Positions 51,929 through 59,045 of a stretch of DNA of 64,000 bases are shown here, piece after piece. Both the position numbers and the translations under genes were made by a program. Below the pieces are notes generated by a model. That model did not search any database. It was not told where the DNA came from and was given only the letters and a program-made list of their open reading frames with translations. Each line of letters begins with the position of its first letter. Position 1 is the first letter of the stretch. The DNA comes from Lachnospiraceae bacterium UBA938 (GTDB lineage: Bacteria > Bacillota > Clostridia > Lachnospirales > Lachnospiraceae), in NCBI GenBank assembly GCA_002293475.1, contig DBDG01000070.1, positions 62,001 to 126,000 of the forward strand, in the 5' to 3' direction.

Positions 51929-52657
51929 TTATTCGTCCCAGTTATGATATACCGCCTGCACGTCATCGTCTGCATCCAGCAGGTCAAGAATCTTGTTCAG
52001 ATTCTTAACCGCCGCTTCTTCCGTCAGCTCCACATAATTCTGCGGTATCATGGTAACTTCTGCTGAGGCAAAGACAATCCCGTCCGCTGTCAGGGCTTTA
52101 TGTACTTCATCAAAGGCTTCCGGGTCGGCAAGGATCTCATAGCAGTCCTCTTCTTCCGCGAAATCCTCGGCTCCGGCATCCAAGGCCAGCATCATCAGGT
52201 CATCCGCTGACAGGCTACATTCTTCCTTGTCGACTATAAGCTGTCCCTTTTTATCAAACATAAAGGAAACGCACCCCGGTGTCCCGACATTGCCATTCCC
52301 TTTTGAAAACGCGTTCTTCACATTAGCCGCCGTGCGGTTCTGGTTGTCGGTCAGGGCGTCCACGATAATGGCAATTCCGTTCGGTCCGTAGCCTTCATAG
52401 GTGATCACTTTATAATTAACGTTATTGATATCCCCAGCCGCCTTCTTGATGCCTCTGTCAATCGTATCGTTGGGAACATTATTGGCCTTGGCCTTGGCGA
52501 TTACTTGCGCCAATCTGCTGTTATTCTGCGGGTCTGGCCCGCCCTCTTTAACGGCAACCGCGATTTCCCTGCCGATAATGGTAAATATTTTTCCCTTTGC
52601 CGCATCATTTCTTTCTTTCTTATGCTTGATGTTGGCAAACTTTGAATGACCTGACAT
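51929..52657 (-). CDS. yebC: YebC/PmpR family regulator
   Basis: It has 242 residues from the ATG at 52657 (GGAGG). It belongs to the YebC/TACO1 family; members act as transcriptional regulators or help ribosomes through proline runs. The invariant start MSGHSKFANIKHKKERND and GREIAVAVKEGGPDPQNNSRL are clear, as are VPNDTIDRGIKKAAG and ITYEGYGPNGIAIIV. An earlier in-frame ATG 10 codons upstream overlaps the CNNM gene end and is unlikely. It follows that gene by 19 bp and precedes metY. Confidence 0.96.
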   Translation of the reverse strand: MSGHSKFANIKHKKERNDAAKGKIFTIIGREIAVAVKEGGPDPQNNSRLAQVIAKAKANNVPNDTIDRGIKKAAGDINNVNYKVITYEGYGPNGIAIIVDALTDNQNRTAANVKNAFSKGNGNVGTPGCVSFMFDKKGQLIVDKEECSLSADDLMMLALDAGAEDFAEEEDCYEILADPEAFDEVHKALTADGIVFASAEVTMIPQNYVELTEEAAVKNLNKILDLLDADDDVQAVYHNWDE

Positions 52658-52676
52658 ATTATATCCTCCGTTTATA

Positions 52677-53987
52677 TCATTGCGCATGCGCCGTCCGGCT
52701 GCACTTAACGCTGGTTATCATTTTATTTTCCACGGTTAATATCTTAAAATTATACCCGTCGACATCGATGTCAAATACTTCGTCTTCATCAGGTATCTTA
52801 TCCATCCGGGAAATCAGGAACCCGTTGAGGGTCTCAAATTCTTCTTCATGGAATGAGATCCCGAACCATTCTTCCAGTTCCTCCAAGGGAGTTTTGCCCT
52901 CGATAATGTATTCGTTCTGATTTTCGGTTTTTTCGATGTAGTCTTCATCCTCGTCGTATTCGTCCATGATATTTCCGACTATTTCTTCAAGAATATCCTC
53001 CATGGCAATCAAGCCGACCGTCTGTCCATACTCATCGATCACGATCACCATCTGAGTCTTGGCCTGCTGCATGTACTGAAACAGGCCGCCTATTTTCTTG
53101 GTTTCCGGTATGAATACGGCCTCTCTTACCGGCCCGTTGATTTCGTCAATTGGCTTGTCCCGCAGCTCTTCACTGGCATAGGCCCGCATGGCATCACGCA
53201 GATGCAGGATGCCGACGATAAAATCAATATTGTCCTCATACACCGGAAAACGGCTTTTGCTCTGGCTCAGCATATATTCTACGGCTTCGGACAAAGTCAT
53301 CCGTTTATCGATGGCTAGGATGTTTTTTCGCTGGGTCATAATATCCTTGGCCACCTTATCGCCAAATTCAATAATATTCGTGATCATCTCCGCTTCCGTA
53401 TCCAACAGGATGCCCTGTTCATGGCCTTCGTTGACCATGGAGATGATCCCTTCTTCGGTGACATCTTCGGTCTCCCTGTCTGTCCGAATCCCGGCAATCC
53501 ATAATATCCCTTTGGCGGTAAGCCCCACCAGACCGGTCAGCGGGCGCAGGATCAGCATCAGGACAGACACTGTGTTGACTCCGGCCAATGCCCACTTCTC
53601 TGGATTCTTGGCCGCCAGTTTCCGGGGAATCAGCATCCCGAACGTCAGCAGGATATACATCATCCCCGCCGTCGCGATAACGACCGGGATGACCGGCAAA
53701 GGCGCCGGTGTAAACCGGCGGGTAAAACTTATCATCTGTATCAGGAAAAAGCCGCCCATGATCAACTGTATCAGCGTAATAATCAGCTGGAATGTATTGT
53801 TGTAAATCTGCGGTCTTAGCAGGATATCCCGTAAGCGACGGGCTTTCTTATCTCCTTCTTCACATTTTTCCGATATCTCTTTAAAACTTAGGCCGTTCAG
53901 GCCGGAATCAAAGCCAAACAAAAATGATTCCAACAATAAAAGTCCCCCAAAAAACACGTAACTGACCGTGACACCACCGTCATCCAT
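52677..53987 (-). CDS. CNNM/hemolysin-like CBS-domain membrane protein
   Basis: It has 436 residues from the ATG at 53987; ATG at 53990 or GTG at 54005 are alternatives. The DUF21 membrane domain (three to four helices within residues 1-165) has NGLSFKEISEKCEEGDKKAR and related patterns. A CBS pair follows (VAKDIMTQRKNILAIDKR, KSRFPVYEDNIDFIVGILHL and QTVGLIAMEDILEEIVG). The last 75 residues are a CorC/HlyC domain (EEWFGISFHEEEFETLNG). The family is linked to magnesium/cobalt efflux or sensing, not to haemolysis. It precedes yebC; a hairpin (54056-54079) lies upstream. Confidence 0.88.
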   Translation of the reverse strand: MDDGGVTVSYVFFGGLLLLESFLFGFDSGLNGLSFKEISEKCEEGDKKARRLRDILLRPQIYNNTFQLIITLIQLIMGGFFLIQMISFTRRFTPAPLPVIPVVIATAGMMYILLTFGMLIPRKLAAKNPEKWALAGVNTVSVLMLILRPLTGLVGLTAKGILWIAGIRTDRETEDVTEEGIISMVNEGHEQGILLDTEAEMITNIIEFGDKVAKDIMTQRKNILAIDKRMTLSEAVEYMLSQSKSRFPVYEDNIDFIVGILHLRDAMRAYASEELRDKPIDEINGPVREAVFIPETKKIGGLFQYMQQAKTQMVIVIDEYGQTVGLIAMEDILEEIVGNIMDEYDEDEDYIEKTENQNEYIIEGKTPLEELEEWFGISFHEEEFETLNGFLISRMDKIPDEDEVFDIDVDGYNFKILTVENKMITSVKCSRTAHAQ

Positions 53988-54055
53988 CATTGCTCCCATC
54001 CGCACGCTTAATGCTACTTCCCAGCTTTACTGCGTTTTAACACATAAACTATATC

Positions 54056-54079
54056 ATCTTGGCGGTATTCCGTCAAGAT
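54056..54079. repeat. Hairpin between ndoA and the CNNM gene
   Basis: Arms ATCTTG/CAAGAT and CGG/CCG pair around a TATT loop with one mismatch. It is about 95 bp downstream of the ndoA stop on the minus strand. No strong T-tract follows, so it is a weak terminator or mRNA-stability element. Confidence 0.4.
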
Positions 54080-54171
54080 TTCCCAGACAATTCCCCGTCA
54101 TTGTAAAGCGTCGTGGTTACCGATATCAAATAGGCTGGAAATTTTATGAGCTTGCACAATTCCATATTTCT

Positions 54172-54528
54172 CTATGTATTGAGCTCAAGGCTGATCAGCA
54201 ATCCTCTATTTACTTTTTCCATGATATCACTGTCAAGGTGACATACTTTATCTTTCAGCCGTTTCTTATCGATGGTCCGTAGCTGTTCCAGTAAAATAAC
54301 CGAGTCCTTAACCATTTCATTCTGCCTGGCATTTAATTCTATGTGAGTGGGCAGTTTCGCCTTATTCATTTTTGATGTAATGGCCGCGCAGATGACGGTC
54401 GGACTATGTTTATTCCCCACATCATTCTGGATAATCAGTACCGGCCTGATCCCGCCTTGTTCCGAGCCGACTACCGGCCTTAAATCTGCATAAAATATAT
54501 CTCCACGTCTCATTTCCACATGTTTCAC
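54172..54528 (-). CDS. ndoA: MazF/EndoA-type mRNA interferase
   Basis: It is a sequence-specific endoribonuclease of the PemK/MazF family, about 118 residues. MRRGDIFYADLRPVVGSEQGG, IRPVLIIQNDVGNKHSPTVI and the C-terminal LEQLRTIDKKRL are diagnostic and match B. subtilis NdoA (EndoA), which cuts at UACAU. The start is uncertain: GTG at 54528 has AAGGG just upstream, ATG at 54513 matches the usual N-terminus, and ATG at 54543 has no box. It lies downstream of alr, as in B. subtilis, but the antitoxin gene (ndoAI) normally between them is missing. Confidence 0.88.
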   Translation of the reverse strand: MKHVEMRRGDIFYADLRPVVGSEQGGIRPVLIIQNDVGNKHSPTVICAAITSKMNKAKLPTHIELNARQNEMVKDSVILLEQLRTIDKKRLKDKVCHLDSDIMEKVNRGLLISLELNT

Positions 54529-54623
54529 ACACCCTTCATTCAATTCTGTTTACATAAATACGTAGCTATGTAGCTTTTATAGTATAACCGCATTGTCCGA
54601 AGGTATTCAAACGGCGCACTTAA

Positions 54624-55859
54624 TTACTGAAAATCCCGGTAATAATCCTTAATGGATATGAGTACACCTCCCTTTGTATATATTCTTGGTATTCTTTTAC
54701 CCAGATCACAGACCAATTCATAATGGAATCGGCCTGACAGCCTACTGAGCTCTTCGACGGTGATACGGCTGTCTTTGTCGGCACCGATCAAGGTAACTGT
54801 CTCCCCCTCCCTGACATCGGGTATGCCGGTCACGTCTATCATAAACTGGTCCATACAGATCCGGCCCAGAATCGGAGCCTTCTGTCCTTTGACAAGCACA
54901 TATCCTTTATTGGACAGCCCCCTGGGGTATCCGTCTCCATAACCGACCGGTACCGTTGCAATCCTAGTTTTCTGTTTTGTTACAAAAGTTCCGCCATAGC
55001 TGACCGGAACCCCGGCTTCTACGTCTCTGACCAATACGGCCTTGCTTCGGAAGGACAGGACCGGCAGCAGCGGCACGGCGTCACGCTCCACCTCGTCGGA
55101 AGGCCATATGCCATAAAGAGCTATTCCGGCCCTGACGGCATCCATATTGGCTTCTTTCATATCAATAATCCCTGCGCTGTTGGCGCAATGCTTCACCGGA
55201 ATCCGATAATGCAGCCGGGATTCTACCTTGTCAACAAATTCCGTGAACTGGCGGAAGCATTGCCTGACATCGGTCTTATCTGCTTCGTCAGCCCTGGCAA
55301 AATGGGTAAATATCCCTTTCAGCTCAATGTTCGGGGATTCAAGCACCTTTTGAACATATGAAAGGCCGCTCTCATCGGGAAGGATGCCCAGCCTGGTCAT
55401 GCCGGTATCCACCTTGATATGTACGCCGGCAGACATACCCAGCACGGCGGCACACTGATCCAGCTGGCCAATGCTATCCTCCCGGAACACCGCTATCTCT
55501 ATCTGCTCTTCGATCAATTGCCGGTAGGCATAAGGGAAGGTATATCCCATGACCAGCAGCGGTTTCCGGATACCGCTGTTTCTTAAGATAAAAGCTTCTT
55601 CTGCCGTGGCAACCGCAAATCCCCGTATACAGTCAATATCCGCCAGTTCCCGCCCGATCGGGACAGCCCCGTGTCCGTAACCGTCAGCTTTAATTACCGC
55701 CATGATATCGGTTCCTGGCTCCATATTGTTCTTCATATTCAAGACGTTCTGGCGCACCGCCGTCAGGTCCACCTCAATATAGCCCCTCTGGTAATTTAGC
55801 GGATGGCCTTGCTGCTCATATTCTCCTGAACGGTGCCGGCCATGTACGTTTCCTGTCAT
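54624..55859 (-). CDS. alr: Alanine racemase
   Basis: It makes D-alanine for peptidoglycan with PLP. The ATG at 55859 (GGAGGGAG upstream) gives 411 residues; an in-frame start at 55952 would extend far into nnrE. The PLP Lys57 is in VIKADGYGHGA, followed by VDTGMTRLGI, and the C-terminal half has VSYGGTFVTKQKTRIATVPVGYGDGYPRG with the catalytic Tyr. A 25-residue N-terminal extension (GRHRSGEYEQQGHP) is unusual. The start overlaps the nnrE-nnrD stop by four bases (ATGA). It feeds the same D-Ala pool used by the VanY-type carboxypeptidase. Confidence 0.96.
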   Translation of the reverse strand: MTGNVHGRHRSGEYEQQGHPLNYQRGYIEVDLTAVRQNVLNMKNNMEPGTDIMAVIKADGYGHGAVPIGRELADIDCIRGFAVATAEEAFILRNSGIRKPLLVMGYTFPYAYRQLIEEQIEIAVFREDSIGQLDQCAAVLGMSAGVHIKVDTGMTRLGILPDESGLSYVQKVLESPNIELKGIFTHFARADEADKTDVRQCFRQFTEFVDKVESRLHYRIPVKHCANSAGIIDMKEANMDAVRAGIALYGIWPSDEVERDAVPLLPVLSFRSKAVLVRDVEAGVPVSYGGTFVTKQKTRIATVPVGYGDGYPRGLSNKGYVLVKGQKAPILGRICMDQFMIDVTGIPDVREGETVTLIGADKDSRITVEELSRLSGRFHYELVCDLGKRIPRIYTKGGVLISIKDYYRDFQ

Positions 55860-57409
55860 ATCGCTCCCTCCGCCTTCTTTAGGACTGAGGGCACGGCTTC
55901 TACGATATCCGAGGCCATAACTCCATATTCTGTTTTTTGTTCCGCCGCGCAATCTCCCGCCAGCCCGTGCAGGTACACTCCCTGGCAGGCGGCTTCAAAT
56001 GCCTCCATCCCCTGCGCCAGCAGCCCGCCGATGATTCCGGCTAAGACATCGCCGCTTCCGGCCGTCGCCATCCCGCTGTTCCCGGAAGTGTTGATATAGG
56101 CTTCCGTTCGGCCCGCCTGGCACACATAGGTCCTAGCATCCTTACATACCAGAGTACACCGCAATTCCTCAGCTATCTTCCTGATCAATTGAAAGCCTGG
56201 TGCCTTGGCATCCTCCATGCGGCAGCCCGCCAATTCACAAAATTCCCCCATATGCGGCGTAAGGATCCGCTTTCTGTCCTGCTGCCCGCCAAACTCTTTC
56301 TGTAGCTTGCTGGACTGAGCCAGCCGCCAGATTGCATCGGCATCCAACACCAGCGGCAGCCTGCTCTCGGCCAATACTGTCTCAAGCAGCAGCGCAGAAG
56401 CTTCGCTCCTTCCCAAGCCGGGCCCGATAACAACACATCCTGCCCACTTAAGCCACTTCCTTACCTCTTCCCGGAGTTCCTCCCCGCTATGATCTGCTGC
56501 AAAACCGCCCATGGTTTTGTAAGTACTTACCATCGCCTCCGGCAAAGTCTCCTGAATAATGGCGCGGTTGGATTCATGGGTCATGACTGCCAACATTCCG
56601 GCACCGGTGCGCAGGCATCCGCGTCCCGCCAGCTGACAGGCTCCCGCCATGGATTCTTGCCCCGCTATCAGCAGCACCTTGCCAAAAGTTCCTTTATTTC
56701 CGCTTTTCTCCCGAACCGGCATCCTGATATCCGCAAGGCCGCCGTACGTAAAGAGCTCCGGCTGCCTTCCCCGGAAACTGTGTTCCGTAATCCCGATATC
56801 CCGTACTGCCAGCTCGCCGGCATATTCGCAGCCAGGATACAGATAATGTCCTCTTTTCGCAAATCCATAACTGACCGTCAGGTCCGCCCTGACTGCCTTG
56901 CCCAGCACCGCTCCGGTACCGGCGTGAATCCCTGAGGGAATATCCACGCTACAGATAAATGCCCCCTCATTTCCCAACCGGTTGATGTTTTCAACAGCTT
57001 CCGCATATATGCCGGCAACTTCCCGGGAAAGCCCGATGCCGAAAACACCGTCTACTATAATATCATATTCTCCCTTTTCCATTTTGCTCTGAATTGGAAA
57101 ACCATATTTTTCCAGAATAACAATCTGACTCATGGTTTCCGGACTGCACCCGGCCTTGTCCCCGATCAGGACAAAGTCGACAGCCTGGCCCGCCAAAGCC
57201 AAGAGACGGCCGGCCGCCAAAGCATCCCCGCCATTGTTCCCGCATCCGGCAACTGCCATGATCCGGTTATTGCCCTGCTTTCTCCTGACGATCTCTTCTG
57301 CCGTAGCTAACGCCGCCCGCTCCATGAGAACCAGCGGACTCATCCCTAGGATTTCAATCGTATTGCTGTCATACTCCTTCATTTCATTGCCACTGACCAG
57401 ATACTTCAT
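55856..57409 (-). CDS. nnr: Bifunctional NAD(P)H-hydrate epimerase/dehydratase
   Basis: This 517-residue protein repairs damaged (hydrated) NAD(P)H. The N-terminal epimerase domain (1-215) has AGCGNNGGDALAAGRLLALAG and FGIGLSREVAGIY. The C-terminal ADP-dependent dehydratase (225-510) has GKVLLIAGQESMAGACQLAG and NSGMATAGSGDVLAGIIGGL with the catalytic Asp. The fusion is common in bacteria. AGGGAAT precedes the ATG at 57409. It is next to alr, a standard Firmicutes pairing that often also includes acpS, not seen here. Confidence 0.95.
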   Translation of the reverse strand: MKYLVSGNEMKEYDSNTIEILGMSPLVLMERAALATAEEIVRRKQGNNRIMAVAGCGNNGGDALAAGRLLALAGQAVDFVLIGDKAGCSPETMSQIVILEKYGFPIQSKMEKGEYDIIVDGVFGIGLSREVAGIYAEAVENINRLGNEGAFICSVDIPSGIHAGTGAVLGKAVRADLTVSYGFAKRGHYLYPGCEYAGELAVRDIGITEHSFRGRQPELFTYGGLADIRMPVREKSGNKGTFGKVLLIAGQESMAGACQLAGRGCLRTGAGMLAVMTHESNRAIIQETLPEAMVSTYKTMGGFAADHSGEELREEVRKWLKWAGCVVIGPGLGRSEASALLLETVLAESRLPLVLDADAIWRLAQSSKLQKEFGGQQDRKRILTPHMGEFCELAGCRMEDAKAPGFQLIRKIAEELRCTLVCKDARTYVCQAGRTEAYINTSGNSGMATAGSGDVLAGIIGGLLAQGMEAFEAACQGVYLHGLAGDCAAEQKTEYGVMASDIVEAVPSVLKKAEGAI

Positions 57410-57453
57410 ATTCCCTGCTTTCCGCTTTGCTTCTTAAAGACCTGCCCTATGTA

Positions 57454-58125
57454 TTACTTATCCTCACCTTTATCCGCCTGCCCCCCGTCAGCATCCGGCG
57501 CCGGCGTGACCGCCGGCATCTTAAACTCAGGAATATACTTCATGTCGAATATCTCGATTACATTGGCCCCGAATATCTGGTGCATGTATTTATATAGCTC
57601 ATTGGTCATGATCTCTTTTTCCTGCTTCCGGATCAGTTTCTTCTTCAGCTCTACCCTGATCTGGGTGATCCACTGGGCGATCTCCTCTATTTCCGCGCTA
57701 TCCGCCTGCAGCCTCTCATAGCATACTTCCATGGTAAGAAGCATCAGCTGGTAATTTATCTCGTTGATCTGCTTCGGCAGATCCATGAGCTCATCCTGAC
57801 AGGCTTCCAGCTTTTCATTACATTCATTGATGAGCCGCTTATTATCCTCCATCTTCTTCTCGGCACTGCTTTTTCCCTTGTCGGCTTCTTCGGCGTTTTC
57901 CATGATCTCATCCATTAATTTCATTTTGAGCCGCTTGATATTTTTCACATCATTAGTAAGCTTGCCCTGGCGCTTGAGCAGGCTGTTCAGCTCTTCCTCC
58001 CGCCTTTTGATATGGGAGTCGGGATTTATCTGCGTAAATAACTTATGCCACTTATGATCCAGTGTCAAGATGGGGATTTTGGCACTTTCTAAAGCTGGTT
58101 TGTAGATGTCATCAGTTCTCGACAT
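57454..58125 (-). CDS. Coiled-coil protein of unknown function downstream of rex
   Basis: It has 223 residues; almost the whole of residues 40-190 is charged and helical, with heptad spacing (KRREEELNSLLKRQGKLTND and NECNEKLEACQDELMDLPK). The N-terminus (PILTLDHKWHKLFTQINPDS) and the final acidic tail (DADGGQADKGEDK) lie outside the coil. No catalytic or membrane motif is seen. The ATG has GAGGGAA and overlaps the rex end by 14 bases. Rex usually controls redox genes, but co-transcription here is only positional. I do not recognise it. Confidence 0.7.
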   Translation of the reverse strand: MSRTDDIYKPALESAKIPILTLDHKWHKLFTQINPDSHIKRREEELNSLLKRQGKLTNDVKNIKRLKMKLMDEIMENAEEADKGKSSAEKKMEDNKRLINECNEKLEACQDELMDLPKQINEINYQLMLLTMEVCYERLQADSAEIEEIAQWITQIRVELKKKLIRKQEKEIMTNELYKYMHQIFGANVIEIFDMKYIPEFKMPAVTPAPDADGGQADKGEDK

Positions 58126-58825
58126 GATTCCCTCGATTCTTGTAACGGTTAATATTATAAGATAGTTTCATAAGGCTATCGGATAGATGCACGTTTTCAA
58201 CCTGGATTTCTTCATTGACGTTCAGATCGACATGGGCAAAGTTCCATATGGCCTTGATTCCTGCCCTTACCAAGGTATCGGCTACCGTAAGGGCACTCTC
58301 CTTGGGGATCGTCAGCACAGCGATGTCAATATCTTTGCTTCTGATAAAATCACCGATCTGTTCCATGGGCAGCACTTCCATATTTTTGATTAATTTTCCG
58401 TGGAGCATGGGATCTTTGTCGAAGATGCCGAGAAACAGAAAACCCTTGCGTTCAAAATTCATATAATTGGCAATGGCCTGCCCTAGATTGCCGGCACCGA
58501 CAATAATCAGATGATGCTTTCTATCAAGACCTAACAGCCTGCCTATTTCTTTATAAAGATACTCTACCTTATATCCATAACCCTGCTGACCGAAGCCGCC
58601 AAAATTGTTCAAGTCCTGGCGGATCTGTGACGCAGTAACTTTCATAATATCGCTCAGTTCCTGAGAGGAGACCCTTTCTATCCCTTGGTCATTTAGCTCC
58701 CCCAAATATCGGAAATATCTCGGCAGGCGGCTGATAACCGCCTGAGAAATATCCTTGGAGACTTCTTTTGAGACTTCTTTGGGAATTTCTTTTGAGATTT
58801 CCTTTGAGATATCTTTTGACTCCAT
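58112..58825 (-). CDS. rex: Redox-sensing transcriptional repressor Rex
   Basis: It senses the NADH/NAD ratio and represses fermentation and anaerobic genes. It has 237 residues from the ATG at 58825 with GGAGG five bases upstream; an ATG four codons earlier lacks a box. The winged-helix DNA-binding domain (about 25-85) includes RYFRYLGELNDQGIERVSSQ and SQIRQDLNNFGGFGQQGYGY. The NAD-binding Rossmann motif HLIIVGAGNLGQAIANY begins near residue 90. The N-terminus is unusual: six tandem tetrapeptides (DISK EISK EIPK EVSK EVSK DISQ) precede the DNA-binding domain. It is driven by a consensus promoter shared with the divergent ABC-F gene. Confidence 0.93.
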   Translation of the reverse strand: MESKDISKEISKEIPKEVSKEVSKDISQAVISRLPRYFRYLGELNDQGIERVSSQELSDIMKVTASQIRQDLNNFGGFGQQGYGYKVEYLYKEIGRLLGLDRKHHLIIVGAGNLGQAIANYMNFERKGFLFLGIFDKDPMLHGKLIKNMEVLPMEQIGDFIRSKDIDIAVLTIPKESALTVADTLVRAGIKAIWNFAHVDLNVNEEIQVENVHLSDSLMKLSYNINRYKNRGNHVEN

Positions 58826-58917
58826 ATCGGCCTCCATGTTTAAGTAGGGCGCGCTTGCATGTTTCTGTTATCGGTAACCATGGTATCATGGGCAAAATAC
58901 CTTTTTACCCCAACATC

Positions 58918-58946
58918 ATTATATAAGAGTGTTAAAATTATGTCAA
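58918..58946 (-). promoter_or_regulatory. Consensus promoter of the rex operon
   Basis: On the minus strand: TTGACA (58941-58946), 17 bp, TATAAT (58918-58923), a perfect consensus. The start near 58911 gives an 85-base leader. The -35 is one arm of an 18-bp palindrome (58940-58957) that also contains the -35 of the divergent ABC-F promoter. No complete Rex operator (TTGTTAA/TTAACAA arms) was seen. Confidence 0.85.
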
Positions 58947-58950
58947 TTGA

Positions 58951-58979
58951 TTGACATTATTTAGTTTGGCTTGTAAACT
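58951..58979 (+). promoter_or_regulatory. Promoter of the ABC-F gene
   Basis: TTGACA (58951-58956), 17 bp, TAAACT (58974-58979; four of six matches). Its -35 is the second arm of the palindrome shared with the rex promoter. A 60-base leader contains TTACTG repeats. Confidence 0.6.
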
Positions 58980-59012
58980 GTTACTGTGTTACTGTTACTG
59001 TATTACTGTTAC
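58979..59012 (+). repeat. TTACTG repeats in the ABC-F leader
   Basis: Four TTACTG units (with spacers of 0-2 bases) and a partial fifth follow the -10, ending 30 bases before the ribosome binding site. They are too short for a CRISPR and encode no obvious leader peptide; they may be slippage or part of a leader control element. Confidence 0.7.
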
Positions 59013-59045
59013 AGGAACAAAGATTAACCTTGTGAGGATATCATC

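Noticed and set aside
53968..54282. Plus-strand open frame across the gap next to ndoA, considered as a missing antitoxin
   Set aside because: It is antisense to both flanking genes, begins inside the CNNM gene and shows no ribbon-helix-helix or other DNA-binding pattern.
58979..59012. CRISPR-like array of TTACTG repeats
   Set aside because: Units are 6-8 bases with 0-2 base spacers and no cas genes are nearby.
58112..59045. Rex operator upstream of rex
   Set aside because: A half-site-like GTGTTAA is seen but the inverted partner with the right spacing is missing.
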